Counted from the first letter of the stretch, positions 9,464-19,525 are shown. The stretch: 64,000 bases of DNA from Streptomyces tuirus (GCA_018195615.1 JAGTPG010000002.1:2546501-2610500); one strand, 5' to 3'. The notes: a model not told the origin generated them from the letters alone. Numbers and translations are program-made.

Positions 9464-9901
9464 TCAGGCGGACTCGACGCGCTTCTTCAAGCCCGCCAGC
9501 GCCCGGTCGATGATGACCTTCTCCGCCTTGCGCTTGATCATGCCCAGCATCGGGATCTTGACGTCGACGGTGAGGGCGTACGTGACCTCCGTGCCGCCCG
9601 TGCCCGCCGGCTTGAGGAGGTACGTGCCGTCGAGGGAGCGCAGCATCTGGGACTTCACCAGCGTCCAGGACACCTCGTTCTCGCCGGTCCACGTGTACGC
9701 GAGCACCTGGTCGTCCTTGATCGCACCGGCGTCCATGACGAGGCGGACCTGCTCGGCGCGGCCCTGCTCGTCGGTCTTCAGGACCTCCGCCTCCTTCACC
9801 TCGCCGGTCCAGTCCGGGTAGCGGGCGAAATCGGAGATGACCGCCATGACGTCGGCCGGGGCCGCCTCGATGGTGATGCTCGAGCTGGTGTGTTCCGCCA
9901 T
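9464..9901 (-). CDS. SRPBCC family protein (polyketide cyclase/dehydrase-like)
   Basis: A 145-residue START-like domain protein. It begins SSSITIEAAPADVMAVISDFARYPDW, the typical first strand and helix of the SRPBCC fold with the F..YP.W signature, and ends in a long C-terminal helix (AEKVIIDRALAGLKKRVE). Such proteins bind hydrophobic ligands; the ligand here cannot be predicted, and no polyketide cluster is near. The ATG at 9901 is chosen over an upstream in-frame start because GGAGGA lies at normal distance. Intact. Confidence 0.85.
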   Translation of the reverse strand: MAEHTSSSITIEAAPADVMAVISDFARYPDWTGEVKEAEVLKTDEQGRAEQVRLVMDAGAIKDDQVLAYTWTGENEVSWTLVKSQMLRSLDGTYLLKPAGTGGTEVTYALTVDVKIPMLGMIKRKAEKVIIDRALAGLKKRVESA

Positions 9902-10012
9902 CGCCGTGGCTCCTCCAGATGCGGGCCGGTATGAGGTCGTCGTGCGCACGCGTGCGCAGCGTGAAGGCTACCGCGCACGGCGCCCGCCGATCTCACCCGA
10001 CCTGGGCGACCC

Positions 10013-10809
10013 TCACCATTCCAGCGCCCACGGTGTCCCCGTCGCCGCGAAGTGCCCCACGTTCACGCACTCCGTGACCCCGATCCGCATGCGCCGCACC
10101 AGCGGCTGGTGCACGTGCCCGAAGAGGGAGTAGCGGGGGCGGGTACGGCGGATGGCGTCCAGCACGGCCCGGCTGCCGCGCTCGAAGCGGCGGGCGACGG
10201 TGTCGTAGACCAGTTCCGGGACCTCGGGCGGGATGTGCGTGCAGAGAACGTCGACCTCTCCCACCGCCTCGATCTTCGCCGCGTACTCCTCGTCACTGAT
10301 CTCGTACGGCGTCCGCATCGGGGTGCGCAGGCCGCCGCCGACGAAGCCGAAGACCCGGCCGCCTATCTCGACGCGCTCGCCGTCGAGGACGGTCGTGCCC
10401 TCTCCGGCGTACTCCTGCCACAGGGGCGGCATGTCGACGTTGCCGTAGGTGGCGTACGTCGGGGAGGGGAACGCGGCGAACAGCTCGGCGTACTGCTTGC
10501 GCACCGCCTCCTCGACCACCGTGGCGCGGTTCGCCTGGAGGCCGGCCCACAGCTCGGCCCGAACACCCGGGCCTCCTCGAAGCGGCGGGCGGTGCGCAGC
10601 GCGACGATGCGGTCGGCGTTCTCGACGCCGAACAGGTCGGGGAAGATACCGCGTGAGTGGTCGGCGTAGTCGAGGAAGAGGACGAGGTCGCCCAGGCAGA
10701 TCAGGGCGTCGGCGCCCTCCCCGGCCCGGGCGAGGTCCCGGGCGTTGCCGTGCACGTCGCTGACCACATGCACGCGCGTCCTGCGGTTTCCGGCTGGTGT
10801 GGGTGCCAT
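10013..10809 (-). CDS. Metallophosphoesterase, one apparent frameshift
   Basis: Calcineurin-like two-metal phosphoesterase. Motifs in order: VVSDVHGN (D-x-H), ICLGDLVLF (GDxx), TYGNVDMPP (GNxD variant of GNHD), CTHIPPE and FGHVHQP (GHxH). All metal-binding positions appear filled except that the usual GNHD His is Val. The N-terminal and C-terminal halves join at a missing base near 10560. Start is taken as ATG 10809; a TTG three codons upstream is possible and no strong ribosome binding site is visible for either. Divergent from the acyl-CoA synthetase. Substrate unknown. Confidence 0.8.
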
Positions 10810-11106
10810 GACGATCAAGCGTAGGTCGAGCGCGACCCCTGTGAACAGTGGCGGGCCTACCTGCGGTTACTGGCCAGTCAGTTAGCACGTGGACTACTGT
10901 GCGCGAAGGAAAACCCAACCGTGTGACGCAGCGAACATCTCGACGGGACCCCCTGTCGTAGAAGCCATACCGGCGGGTAACGTCCGGGCAGTCCAGTCGT
11001 GCTCTGCATTTCAACAAGTGAATGTCCGAGCACCCGCCCGAGCCTTGGACCGCACCGTCGCAGCACACACCGTCGTGGCGCCGGCGCCCTATGAGGAGCA
11101 GCAGTC

Positions 11107-12903
11107 TTGCGCGAGTTCAGCCTTCCGGCTTTGTACGAGGTCCCTGCGGACGGAAATCTGACCGACATCGTCCGCAGAAACGCCGCGCAGCACCCGGACG
11201 TCGCCGTCATCGCCCGCAAGGTCGGCGGCAGCTGGCAGGACGTCACGGCGACGGCCTTCCTCGCCGAGGTGCACTCGGCCGCGAAGGGGCTGATCGCCGC
11301 CGGTGTCCAGCCGGGTGACCGGGTGGGACTGATGTCCCGCACCCGTTACGAGTGGACGCTGCTCGACTTCGCGATCTGGAGCGCCGGCGCGGTGACCGTG
11401 CCGGTGTACGAGACCAGTTCGCCGGAGCAGGTGCAGTGGATCCTCGGCGACTCGGGCGCGACCGCGTGCATCGTGGAGTCGGACGGCCACAGCGCCGCCG
11501 TCGAGTCGGTGCGCGACCGGCTGCCGGCGCTCAAGCACGTGTGGCAGATCGAGGGCGGCGGCCTCGACGAGCTGGGCCGGCTCGGCCAGGACGTCACCGA
11601 CGAGACGGTCGAGGAGCGCAGCTCGATCGCCAAGGCCGACGATCCGGCGACCATCGTCTACACCTCGGGCACCACCGGCCGTCCCAAGGGCTGTGTGCTC
11701 ACCCACCGCAGCTTCTTCGCCGAGTGCGGCAACATCGTGGAGCGGCTGCGCCCGCTGTTCCGCACGGGCGACTGCTCGGTACTGCTCTTCCTGCCGCTCG
11801 CGCACGTCTTCGGGCGGCTGGTGCAGATCGCGCCGATGATGGCGCCGATCAAGCTGGGCATGGTCCCGGACATCTCGCAGCTCACCGACGAGCTGGCCGC
11901 GTTCCGCCCGACCCTGATCCTGGGTGTGCCGCGGGTCTTCGAGAAGGTCTACAACTCGGCGCGGGCCAAGGCCCAGGCCGACGGCAAGGGCAAGATCTTC
12001 GACAAGGCCGCCGACACCGCGATCGCCTACAGCAAGGCGCTGGACAGTCCGTCGGGCCCGTCCCTCGGTCTGAAGATCAAGCACAAGACCTTCGACAAGC
12101 TCGTCTACAGCAAGCTCCGCGCGGTCCTCGGCGGCCGGGGCGAGTACGCCATCTCCGGTGGCGCGCCGCTGGGCGAGCGCCTCGGCCACTTCTTCCGCGG
12201 CATCGGCTTCACGGTCCTGGAGGGCTACGGCCTCACCGAGTCCTGCGCCGCCACCGCGTTCAACCCCTGGGACCGGCAGAAGATCGGCACGGTCGGCCAG
12301 CCGCTGCCCGGCTCGGTGGTCCGGATCGCCGACGACGGCGAGGTGCTGCTGCACGGCGAGCACCTGTTCAAGGAGTACTGGAACAACCCCGGCGCGACCG
12401 CGGAGGCGCTGGCCGACGGCTGGTTCCACACCGGTGACATCGGCACCCTCGACGAGGACGGCTACCTCCGGATCACCGGCCGCAAGAAGGAGATCATCGT
12501 CACCGCGGGCGGCAAGAACGTCGCCCCGGCCGTGATCGAGGACCGCATCCGGGCGCACGCGCTGGTCGCGGAGTGCATGGTCGTCGGCGACGGGCGGCCG
12601 TTCGTGGGCGCGCTGGTCACCATCGACGAGGAGTTCCTGGGCCGTTGGTGCGCGGACCACGGCAAGCCCGCGGGGTCCACCGCGGCGTCGCTGTGCGAGG
12701 ACCCGGACCTGCTGGCCGCGATCCAGGCCGCGATCGACGACGGCAACGCCGCGGTGTCGAAGGCGGAATCGGTGCGGAAGTTCCGCATTCTGACCTCCCA
12801 GTTCACCGAGGACTCGGGCCACCTGACGCCCTCGCTGAAGCTGAAGCGGAACGTGGTGGCGAAGGACTACGCGCACGAGATCGAGGCGATCTACGCCAAG
12901 TGA
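11107..12903 (+). CDS. Long-chain acyl-CoA synthetase (AMP-forming)
   Basis: Adenylate-forming enzyme that activates fatty acids as acyl-CoA. The 598-residue intact protein has the P-loop YTSGTTGRPKGC (near 182-193), the GYGLTESCA motif, the WFHTGDIG motif and the catalytic-lysine neighbourhood GRKKEIIVTAGGKN. Size and motif spacing fit FadD15-like long-chain synthetases. The TTG at 11107 follows GAGGAG by about 9 nt. The 288-bp gap upstream is shared with the divergent phosphoesterase; I could not assign promoter boxes there. It ends 13 bp from the convergent cholesterol oxidase. Confidence 0.92.
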   Translation: MREFSLPALYEVPADGNLTDIVRRNAAQHPDVAVIARKVGGSWQDVTATAFLAEVHSAAKGLIAAGVQPGDRVGLMSRTRYEWTLLDFAIWSAGAVTVPVYETSSPEQVQWILGDSGATACIVESDGHSAAVESVRDRLPALKHVWQIEGGGLDELGRLGQDVTDETVEERSSIAKADDPATIVYTSGTTGRPKGCVLTHRSFFAECGNIVERLRPLFRTGDCSVLLFLPLAHVFGRLVQIAPMMAPIKLGMVPDISQLTDELAAFRPTLILGVPRVFEKVYNSARAKAQADGKGKIFDKAADTAIAYSKALDSPSGPSLGLKIKHKTFDKLVYSKLRAVLGGRGEYAISGGAPLGERLGHFFRGIGFTVLEGYGLTESCAATAFNPWDRQKIGTVGQPLPGSVVRIADDGEVLLHGEHLFKEYWNNPGATAEALADGWFHTGDIGTLDEDGYLRITGRKKEIIVTAGGKNVAPAVIEDRIRAHALVAECMVVGDGRPFVGALVTIDEEFLGRWCADHGKPAGSTAASLCEDPDLLAAIQAAIDDGNAAVSKAESVRKFRILTSQFTEDSGHLTPSLKLKRNVVAKDYAHEIEAIYAK

Positions 12904-12916
12904 CCCCTCGGGTCGG

Positions 12917-14554
12917 CTATGGCGCGGTGTCCTCGGCGAGGACCCGCGCCATCGTGCGTTCGGCGAGGGCCGTGATGGTCACGAAGGGGTTGACGCCGAT
13001 CGACCCGGGCACGAGCGAGCCGTCGGTGACGTACAGGCGCGAATACCCCTTCACCCTGCCGTAGTCGTCGGTCGCCTTCCCCAGCACACACCCGCCCAGC
13101 GGGTGGTAGGTGAAGTCGTCGGCGAAGACCTTGCTCGACGAGCCGAACAGGTCGTACCGGTAGATCGTGGAGTTCGCCCGGTTGATCCGGTCGAACAGCT
13201 TCTTCGCCATGCTCACCGACACGGCACTCTGCGCGGCGCTCCACCCGAGCCGTACGGCGCCGCTCGCCGAGTCGTACGAGAAGGACGCCCGCTCCGGGTT
13301 CTTGGTGATCGCCAGATAGAGGCTGACCCAGTGCTCGAGCCCGATCGGCAGGGGTGCGATCTCGGCGAAGACGGGGTTGGCGGTGTTGGTCCAGTCGTCG
13401 ATGCCCATGACCGGCATGGTCGACTGGTTGGCGCCGACCGTGTCCCACAGGTGGTTGGCCCGGCCCAGCATCACGTTGCCGTTGGTGCCCCAGCCGGTGC
13501 CGACGCTCGCGTTCAGCGCGGGCAGCGTGCCCGACTCCCGGGCGCGGACGAGCAGTTCGGTCGTGCCGAGGCTGCCGCCGCCGAGGAAGAGGTACGTGCA
13601 GCCGTACTCCTTGGTCTCGACGACCGTGCCGGTGCCGTCGATCCGGTCCGCGGTCAGCACGTACGTCCCGTCGGCCGCCCTGCTGATCGACGTCACCCGC
13701 TCCATGGTGTGGAGGGTCACGTTCCCGGTGCCCAGCGCGGAGGCGAGGTACGTCTTGTCGAGGCTGCGCTTGCCGTGGTTGTTGCCGTAGATGACCTCAC
13801 CCGCGAGTGCCGACCTGGTGGCCGTGCCGGCCGCCTCGCGCTCCATGTGGCCGAAGTCGTAGACGTTGGGCACGAAGGTGGTCTTCAGACCCGCGTTCTC
13901 CGCGTGTTTGCGGGAGATCCGGGTGAAGCGGTACCACTCGGTCGACTCGAACCAGGCGGGGTCGACGGTGTTGACGCCCAGCATGGAGCGGGCGCGCGGG
14001 AAGTACGTGCGGTACATCTCCGCGGTGTCCACGGTCGGGAACTGCTCGGCGAAGTAGGACCGGAGCGGGGTCACCGCCATGCCGCCGTTGACCAGGGAGC
14101 CGCCGCCGACGCCCCGGCCGACGTACACGGACATGTCCGCGTAGTGCACCCGGTCCAGGACACCCGGGTAGGCGCTGATGTCCCTGTTGACCAGGTCGAG
14201 CCAGAGGAAGGTGGCGAGCGGGGCCTCCGTGCGGGTGCGGAACCACATGGAGCGCTGGTCGGGGGCGCTGGTGGAGCAGAAGACCTTGCCGTCGGGGCCG
14301 GCGCCCTTCCAGAGGCGGCCCATCTCGAGGACGAGCGTGCGGATGCCGGCCTGGCCGAGGCGGAGAGCGGCCACGGCGCCGCCGTAGCCCGAACCGACGA
14401 CGATGGCGGGCGCGTTGTCCACGGCGGCCGGTTCGACGGCCGAGGCGGACCGGAGGCCGATGCGGGTGAGACCGGAGGCGGCTGCGGCCTGAAGGGCCAC
14501 CATGCCCAGGATTTGACGTCTCGTCAGCTGATGCTGCATCAGTTTTGCTGTCAT
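12917..14554 (-). CDS. choA: Cholesterol oxidase (GMC-type flavoenzyme), secreted
   Basis: Oxidises cholesterol to cholest-4-en-3-one with release of hydrogen peroxide. The 545-residue protein starts with a twin-arginine-like signal (TRRQILGMVALQAAAASG at 11-28). GSGYGGAVAALRLGQAG (54-70) binds FAD, GRGVGGGSLVNGG is typical of class I cholesterol oxidases, and the C-terminal part has YHPLGGCV and NPFVTITALAE, which carry the active-site His and Asn of the family. Intact. Its N-terminal ATG at 14554 lacks a clear ribosome binding site, and an ATG at 14539 is an alternative. It follows the mannosyltransferase on the same strand by 52 bp. Confidence 0.93.
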   Translation of the reverse strand: MTAKLMQHQLTRRQILGMVALQAAAASGLTRIGLRSASAVEPAAVDNAPAIVVGSGYGGAVAALRLGQAGIRTLVLEMGRLWKGAGPDGKVFCSTSAPDQRSMWFRTRTEAPLATFLWLDLVNRDISAYPGVLDRVHYADMSVYVGRGVGGGSLVNGGMAVTPLRSYFAEQFPTVDTAEMYRTYFPRARSMLGVNTVDPAWFESTEWYRFTRISRKHAENAGLKTTFVPNVYDFGHMEREAAGTATRSALAGEVIYGNNHGKRSLDKTYLASALGTGNVTLHTMERVTSISRAADGTYVLTADRIDGTGTVVETKEYGCTYLFLGGGSLGTTELLVRARESGTLPALNASVGTGWGTNGNVMLGRANHLWDTVGANQSTMPVMGIDDWTNTANPVFAEIAPLPIGLEHWVSLYLAITKNPERASFSYDSASGAVRLGWSAAQSAVSVSMAKKLFDRINRANSTIYRYDLFGSSSKVFADDFTYHPLGGCVLGKATDDYGRVKGYSRLYVTDGSLVPGSIGVNPFVTITALAERTMARVLAEDTAP

Positions 14555-14606
14555 GCGCGCAGCATGTGCGGATTTTTACGTTCCGCCTAGAGTGCGGGCA
14601 CCTCGC

Positions 14607-15749
14607 TCACAGCAAAGCTTTCAACTTGTCCGCCAGCAGGTCCCAGCGCCACTTCTCCTCGACCCACTCGCGCCCCCGCTCCCCCATCCTGCGACGCAGT
14701 TGGGCGTCGCCGAGGAGCGTGACGACACGGTCGGCCGCTTCCGCCGGGGAGCCGCCCCGCACCACCCAGCCGGTCTCGCCGTCGAGGACCGCGTCGGGCG
14801 CTCCTCCCGAGTCACCGGCGACGACCGGCAGCCCCGTCGCCGAGGCCTCCAGGTAGACGATGCCGAGCCCCTCGACGTCGAGTCCGCCCCGGCGGGTGCG
14901 GCACGGCATGGCGAAGACGTCGCCGGCGCCGTAGTGGGCGGGCAGCTCGGCCCAGGGCACCGGGCCCGTGAAGCGGACGGAGGCCGCGACTCCGGTCTCG
15001 TGGGCCAGCCGCCGCAGGTCCTTCTCGTACGGGCCGCCCCCGACGATCAGCAGTACGGCGTCCGGCTCGGCGGCCAGGACGCGGGGCATGGCCCGGATGA
15101 GGGTGTCCTGCCCCTTGCGCCGCACCAGCCGGGACACGCACACCACCACCGGGCGGTCCGTCAGCCCCAGCCGCGCCCGCACCTCGTCGCCGCCCGACCC
15201 GGGATGGAACGTCTTCTCGTCGACGCCCGGCGGCAGCTGCGCCATGCGCGAGGCCGCGTCCGGGGTCAGCGCGGTCGCGATCCGCGAGCGGGTGTACTCA
15301 CCGAGGTAGGTGATCGTGTCCGTGGAGTCGCCGATGCGGCGCAGCAGCTGCCGGGCCGCGGGCAGCTGGGCCCAGCCGGCCTCGTGTCCGTGCGTGGTGG
15401 CCACCAGCCGCTCGGCGCCCGCGGCGCGCAGCGCCGGTGCCATCAGGCCGAGCGGCGCCGCCGCGCCGAACCACACCGATGTGCACCCGTGCTCGCGCAG
15501 CAGCCCGACGGCCCGCCGGGTGGCGCCCGGCGTGGGCAGCAGCATGGTCGTACGGTCCCGTACGACGGTGAAGGGCTGCTCGGCGTCGAAGGCGGCGGTC
15601 GCCTCGACGCCCTCCCGGCTCCGCTTCCAGGTCGACGCGTAGACGACCAGCCGCTGCGGGTCCAGCCGCAGCGCCATGTTGTGCAGGAACGCCTGGATGC
15701 CGCCCGGCCGGGGCGGGAAGTCGTTCGTCACGATCAGGGTCTTGCGCAC
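14607..15749 (-). CDS. GT4 glycosyltransferase, PimB'-like mannosyltransferase
   Basis: Cytoplasmic-face GDP-mannose-dependent transferase. The N terminus TNDFPPRPGGIQAF contains the GGIQ acceptor loop found in PimB' (second mannosylation of phosphatidylinositol mannoside). The C-terminal Rossmann domain has VCVSRLVRRKGQDTLI and the GT4 donor motif EGLGIVYLEASATGLPVV (E-x7-E). The 380-residue length matches the family. Intact. Together with the divergent GT87-type gene it suggests a phosphatidylinositol-mannoside/lipoglycan step here; the exact linkage is inference. ATG/GTG start at 15749. Confidence 0.85.
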   Translation of the reverse strand: MRKTLIVTNDFPPRPGGIQAFLHNMALRLDPQRLVVYASTWKRSREGVEATAAFDAEQPFTVVRDRTTMLLPTPGATRRAVGLLREHGCTSVWFGAAAPLGLMAPALRAAGAERLVATTHGHEAGWAQLPAARQLLRRIGDSTDTITYLGEYTRSRIATALTPDAASRMAQLPPGVDEKTFHPGSGGDEVRARLGLTDRPVVVCVSRLVRRKGQDTLIRAMPRVLAAEPDAVLLIVGGGPYEKDLRRLAHETGVAASVRFTGPVPWAELPAHYGAGDVFAMPCRTRRGGLDVEGLGIVYLEASATGLPVVAGDSGGAPDAVLDGETGWVVRGGSPAEAADRVVTLLGDAQLRRRMGERGREWVEEKWRWDLLADKLKALL

Positions 15750-15867
15750 GCCGCCGACCCTACCGAACAGCCCCTACCGGCCGTTCGCCCCGGCACCTGT
15801 GGCACGCTCACAGCTGTCGGGGACATCATGGCTCCCTGAACACGGCACGCGGACGGGCAGGGATCAC

Positions 15868-17105
15868 GTGAGGACGACGGGCGCGAATCGGCGGTTCCTG
15901 GCATGGCTGCTGGTGACATGGTGCCTCACGAGGCTGGTGCTGCTGCTGTTCGTGCTGAAGGTGTACGTCTTCCCCGGCCCGGACGTGACGAGCGACGTGT
16001 CCGTGATCTACCAGGGCTGGTACGACGTCCTGCGCACCGGAACGTTCCCGCAGGACGACGTCACCTGGCAGTACCCGCCCGCCGCCGCGCTGGCGATCCT
16101 CTCCCCCGGCCTGCTGCCCTTCCTGGACTACGCGACCGCGTTCTTCGTCCTGGTCTGCGTCACCGACCTGGCCGTCCTGGCCCTGCTGTCGTACGCGGGC
16201 CGGCGTACCGGTCGGTCGCTGCGCGGCGCCTGGGTGTGGGTGGTGGGCGTACCGCTGCTCGGGCCGACGGTGTACGCGCGCTACGACGTGATGGTCACGG
16301 CCGTGGCGGTGGCCGCGCTGCTCGCGGGCGCCCGGCACCCCAGGACGATGGGGGCGCTGGCCGCGTTCGGCGCGCTGCTGAAGGTCTGGCCGGCGATGCT
16401 CCTCCTCGCCGCCCGCCGACGCTCCGCCTGGGTGTCGGCGGTGGTGACCGGTGCCGCGGTCACGGGCGCGTTCGCCCTGGCGCTGCCGGGCGGCTTCGCC
16501 TTCCTCACCTCCCAGCGCGACCGGGGCACCGAGGTGGAGTCGCTGGGCGCGCTGGTCTTCCACGTCGCCCGGCACTTCGGCTGGCAGGGCGAGGTGCGGC
16601 TGAACTACGGCTCGATCGAGTTCCTCGGGCCGTACGTGAGCGACGTGAGCACCGGCGCGCTGTTCCTGACGGGGGCGGCCTTCGGCTGGCTGGTGCTGTG
16701 GCGGCTGCTGGCCCGGCACTTCGAGGAGCACACGCTCGCCGACGCGGCCTTCGTGGCGGTGCTGATGTTCACCACCACCAGCCGGGTGATCAGCCCCCAG
16801 TACATGGTGTGGCTGGTCGGCCTCGCGGCGGTGTGCCTGTACTTCCCTCGAGCCGGATGCGCGCGCCGGTCGCCCTGGTCCTGATCGCCTGCTTCGTGAC
16901 GGTCCTGGAGTTCCCGCTCTACTTCGCCAACGTGGTGGCCAGCGACGGTCTCGGCCTCACCCTCCTGTTCCTCCGCAACGGCCTCCTGGTCGCCGCCACC
17001 CTCCTGGCGGCCCGCACCCTGTGGCGCGCGACGGTACCGCGCACCGTCCCCGCGCCCGCATCCGCTCAGCCCACCCGCACCGACGAGACACCGGTTTCCT
17101 CCTGA
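15868..17105 (+). CDS. GT87-type (DUF2029) membrane mannosyltransferase, one apparent frameshift
   Basis: Polytopic membrane protein with many hydrophobic helices. An early aspartate-containing loop follows the first helix (YVFPGPDVTSDV), and WQYPPAAALA is the YPP motif common to the GT-C polyprenol-phosphate-mannose-dependent transferases of actinobacteria. ISPQYMVWLVG near the C terminus is also family-typical. It should transfer mannose on the outer face of the membrane; the acceptor is not deducible. One missing base near 16848 separates the last two helices from the rest. GTG 15868 start. Divergent from the PimB'-like gene. Confidence 0.75.
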
Positions 17106-17123
17106 GCCGGAGCCCCGGCCCCG

Positions 17124-18302
17124 TCAGCCCAGCTGCTCCCGGAGGTACTCCTGCCACAGCCCCGTGAACTCCTCCGGCGTCGTCCCGAGTACCTCCCGCA
17201 TCGCCTCCTCCACCGCCCCGGCGCGCTTCTGGTGCTCCCCGACGGCGCGGTAGAACTCGCCCAGGCGGGTCTCGCCCCATCGGTCGGAGATCAGCCGGCA
17301 GGCCGTCCAGCCGCTCTCGTAGGCGCGGGCCAGGCGGCTCGCGTCGCCGGTGAAGCCGAAGTCCTCGTCGTCCGGGAGGCCGGCCGGGATCCGGCCCTGG
17401 GTCACGGCACGGGACAGTTCGGGGGCGGCCTCGCGCGGGGTGCGGCCGGTGGCGCGGTAGCCGACCCAGTCGGCGTAGCCCTCGGACAGCCACAGGGGTG
17501 TGGCGGCGGTGGTGTGCCGGCGGGTGGCGACATGGGTCGTCTCGTGGGTGACTACAACCTGCTCGCCGAGGCCGCCGAGGAGGGCGAAGGCGTCCGGGTT
17601 GACGATGACGCGGTCCGCCGGTGCCCGTGCGCCCGTCTCGCCGGTGGTGACCGCCGCGATCCCCCGGTAGGAGGAGGCGGGCGAGCCGAGCAGCCCCGCC
17701 ATCCCCTCCAGTGACTTCGGTACGAGGACGACGACACTCCGGCCCCAGTCCGTGCCCCACGCCTGCGACACCGCGGGCACCGCACGGTCGGCCAGCCCCG
17801 CGTAGTCCCGCAGCGACCGGCCGGACTGCCCGACGCCCAGGACGAGACTGTGTGCGCCCCGGACGGCCTGCACCGGCCCTTGGTCCCACAGCTGCTGCGC
17901 GGACTTCTTCGCGGGCCGGTCGGCGTCGACGGACCACTTCCCGTCCGCGTCGCGGCTCAGCCGCAGCGCGCGGCCTGCGGTCACCGGCGCCCGGTCGTAC
18001 CCGGCGAGGCGGTAGCGCAGCTCGGCGTCGGCGGTGGCCGTGTCGCCGGTGCGGTGCAGGCCGGTCACGCGGTACGACCAGTCGGCCAGGGGCACCGCGC
18101 GCAGACGGGCGAAGCCTGCCCCCGTCCCCGTCCGTGCGTAGGCCCGCTCGTCGTGGTCCAGGACCGCGGCGGCGCGGCGGTCGAGGAGCCGCTGGACGTC
18201 GGCGGCGGCAGGGTCGGCGGCGGGACGGCCGCCGCATCCCGTCAGGACGACGAGCAGCAGAACGAGCGCCACCACCGGGGATCCCGACCTTCGACCAGCC
18301 AC
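17124..18302 (-). CDS. Lipoprotein zinc metallopeptidase, gluzincin-like
   Basis: Predicted exported lipoprotein of 392 residues. The signal helix VVALVLLLVVLTGCGG ends in a lipobox (LTGC, Cys23). The C-terminal half has VVTHETTHVATR, an HExxH zinc motif, and about 20 residues later WLSEGYADWVG, whose Glu would be the third ligand of a gluzincin, as in M1-type peptidases. The N-terminal half (about 30-150) resembles a secretory NTF2-like or scaffold domain but I cannot name it. It lies 33 bp downstream of the NlpC/P60 gene on the same strand, so a role outside the membrane in wall or protein turnover is plausible. Confidence 0.75.
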   Translation of the reverse strand: MAGRRSGSPVVALVLLLVVLTGCGGRPAADPAAADVQRLLDRRAAAVLDHDERAYARTGTGAGFARLRAVPLADWSYRVTGLHRTGDTATADAELRYRLAGYDRAPVTAGRALRLSRDADGKWSVDADRPAKKSAQQLWDQGPVQAVRGAHSLVLGVGQSGRSLRDYAGLADRAVPAVSQAWGTDWGRSVVVLVPKSLEGMAGLLGSPASSYRGIAAVTTGETGARAPADRVIVNPDAFALLGGLGEQVVVTHETTHVATRRHTTAATPLWLSEGYADWVGYRATGRTPREAAPELSRAVTQGRIPAGLPDDEDFGFTGDASRLARAYESGWTACRLISDRWGETRLGEFYRAVGEHQKRAGAVEEAMREVLGTTPEEFTGLWQEYLREQLG

Positions 18303-18335
18303 CTTCCCGATCGTACGGGCGCCGGGCCGCGCCGG

Positions 18336-19349
18336 TCAGACCCTGGTGACGGACGAGACGGGCATCATCCCCACCGGGTCGTAGCGCACGGGCGCGCCGG
18401 GGTAGGGGGCGTGGATGACCTGGCCGTTGCCCATGTACATCCCGACATGGCTCGCGTCGCCCCGGTAGATGACCAGGTCCCCGGGGCGCGCCTCGGACAG
18501 CGGCACCTGCCTCCCGGCGTACCGCTGGGCCTGCGAGGTGCGCGGAATGGCGACCCCGGCCTGCGCGTACGACCACTGCGTCAGGCCCGAACAGTCGAAG
18601 CCGGAGGGACCGTTGGCGCCCCAGACGTAGGGCCTGCCGAGTGCGGCACGGGCGGCGGCGACGGCGGCGGCCCCGCGCTCCGAGGCGGCGGTGGCGTCCC
18701 CGAGCCAGGGCATGCCGTCGCGGCCGGAGCGGGAGGCACGGCCGTAGGCGCCGCGCTCGGACTCCGGCAGGGAGTTGAGCAGCCGCCGGGCCGCGGCGAG
18801 CTTCTTCTCGACGGTCCTCTTGTGGGCGGTGACGGCCTTGCGGCTCTTCTCCAGGTCGCGGAGCTTCCCGGCGGTCTCCTCGCGGTCCTGGGCGAGTTCG
18901 CGCAGGACCTCCTGGAGCTCCTTCAGCTCACCGGCCTGGTGGGCGGTGAGCCGGCTGAGCCTGGAGGCCCTGTCGAGGTACTCCTCGGGATCGTCGGAGA
19001 ACAGCAGGGCGAGGGACGGCTCGAGGCCGCCCGACCGGTACTGGGCACCGGCCAGCGAACCGAGCGACTCCCGCATAAAGTTGACGCGCTGCTGCTGCCG
19101 GGCGATCCGGTCCCGGGCGGTGCCTACCTCGTCGCGCAGGGCGTCGGCCCGCTCGTCGGCCTTGTTGTAGGCCTCGGTCGCCTTCTCGGCCTGCTCGTAG
19201 AGGCGGTCCACCTCGGCCCGGGTGTCGTCGTACGGTGCGGCCGCGGCCGGTACCGCGCCCAGGGCGGTGGCCGCGACGGACAGGATGCTGACCGCGGCAC
19301 CGGCGCCCCGGTCGAACCCGGACGGTGCAAGGCGGCGATGGGACCCCAC
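18336..19349 (-). CDS. NlpC/P60 cell-wall hydrolase, paralogue 1
   Basis: Secreted peptidoglycan endopeptidase of 337 residues. After a signal peptide ending near AAAAPYDD comes a long coiled coil (about 45-200, with EVDRLYEQAEKATEAYNKAD). The C-terminal NlpC/P60 domain starts near 225 with GRPYVWGANGP, has the catalytic Cys in GFDCSGLTQWSY, the His in DASHVGMYMG and the third residue region QVIHAPYPG. I chose GTG 19349 because AAGGAG precedes it and it matches the paralogue start (V-x-SHRR). The frame is open further upstream without a ribosome site. Intact. Confidence 0.9.
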   Translation of the reverse strand: MGSHRRLAPSGFDRGAGAAVSILSVAATALGAVPAAAAPYDDTRAEVDRLYEQAEKATEAYNKADERADALRDEVGTARDRIARQQQRVNFMRESLGSLAGAQYRSGGLEPSLALLFSDDPEEYLDRASRLSRLTAHQAGELKELQEVLRELAQDREETAGKLRDLEKSRKAVTAHKRTVEKKLAAARRLLNSLPESERGAYGRASRSGRDGMPWLGDATAASERGAAAVAAARAALGRPYVWGANGPSGFDCSGLTQWSYAQAGVAIPRTSQAQRYAGRQVPLSEARPGDLVIYRGDASHVGMYMGNGQVIHAPYPGAPVRYDPVGMMPVSSVTRV

Positions 19350-19447
19350 GGGAAGCCGCTCTCCTTCCGCTGGCGGACATGGAAACGCGGCAGACAGTAG
19401 CCCCGGGACAGGGGGCCGCCAACGACCATCCGTGGGTATGCGGCACG

Positions 19448-19483
19448 ACGCCCCGCCACTGACGCAGGTCACCGGCGGGGCGT
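19448..19483 (-). terminator. Terminator hairpin between the NlpC/P60 genes
   Basis: A perfect 10-bp stem, ACGCCCCGCC (19448-19457) with GGCGGGGCGT (19474-19483), and a 16-nt loop, 42 nt beyond the stop of paralogue 2. Confidence 0.7.
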
Positions 19484-19525
19484 GGGCTCAGTCGAGGCTG
19501 TCGGGATTCCCCTAATGGCGGACAC

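Noticed and set aside
11089..12876. Long minus-strand open frame opposite the acyl-CoA synthetase
   Set aside because: It is a composition shadow of a conserved gene; the translation is repetitive Arg/Gly/Val without domains. The same applies to similar long frames opposite ctaD, qcrB and the RND gene.
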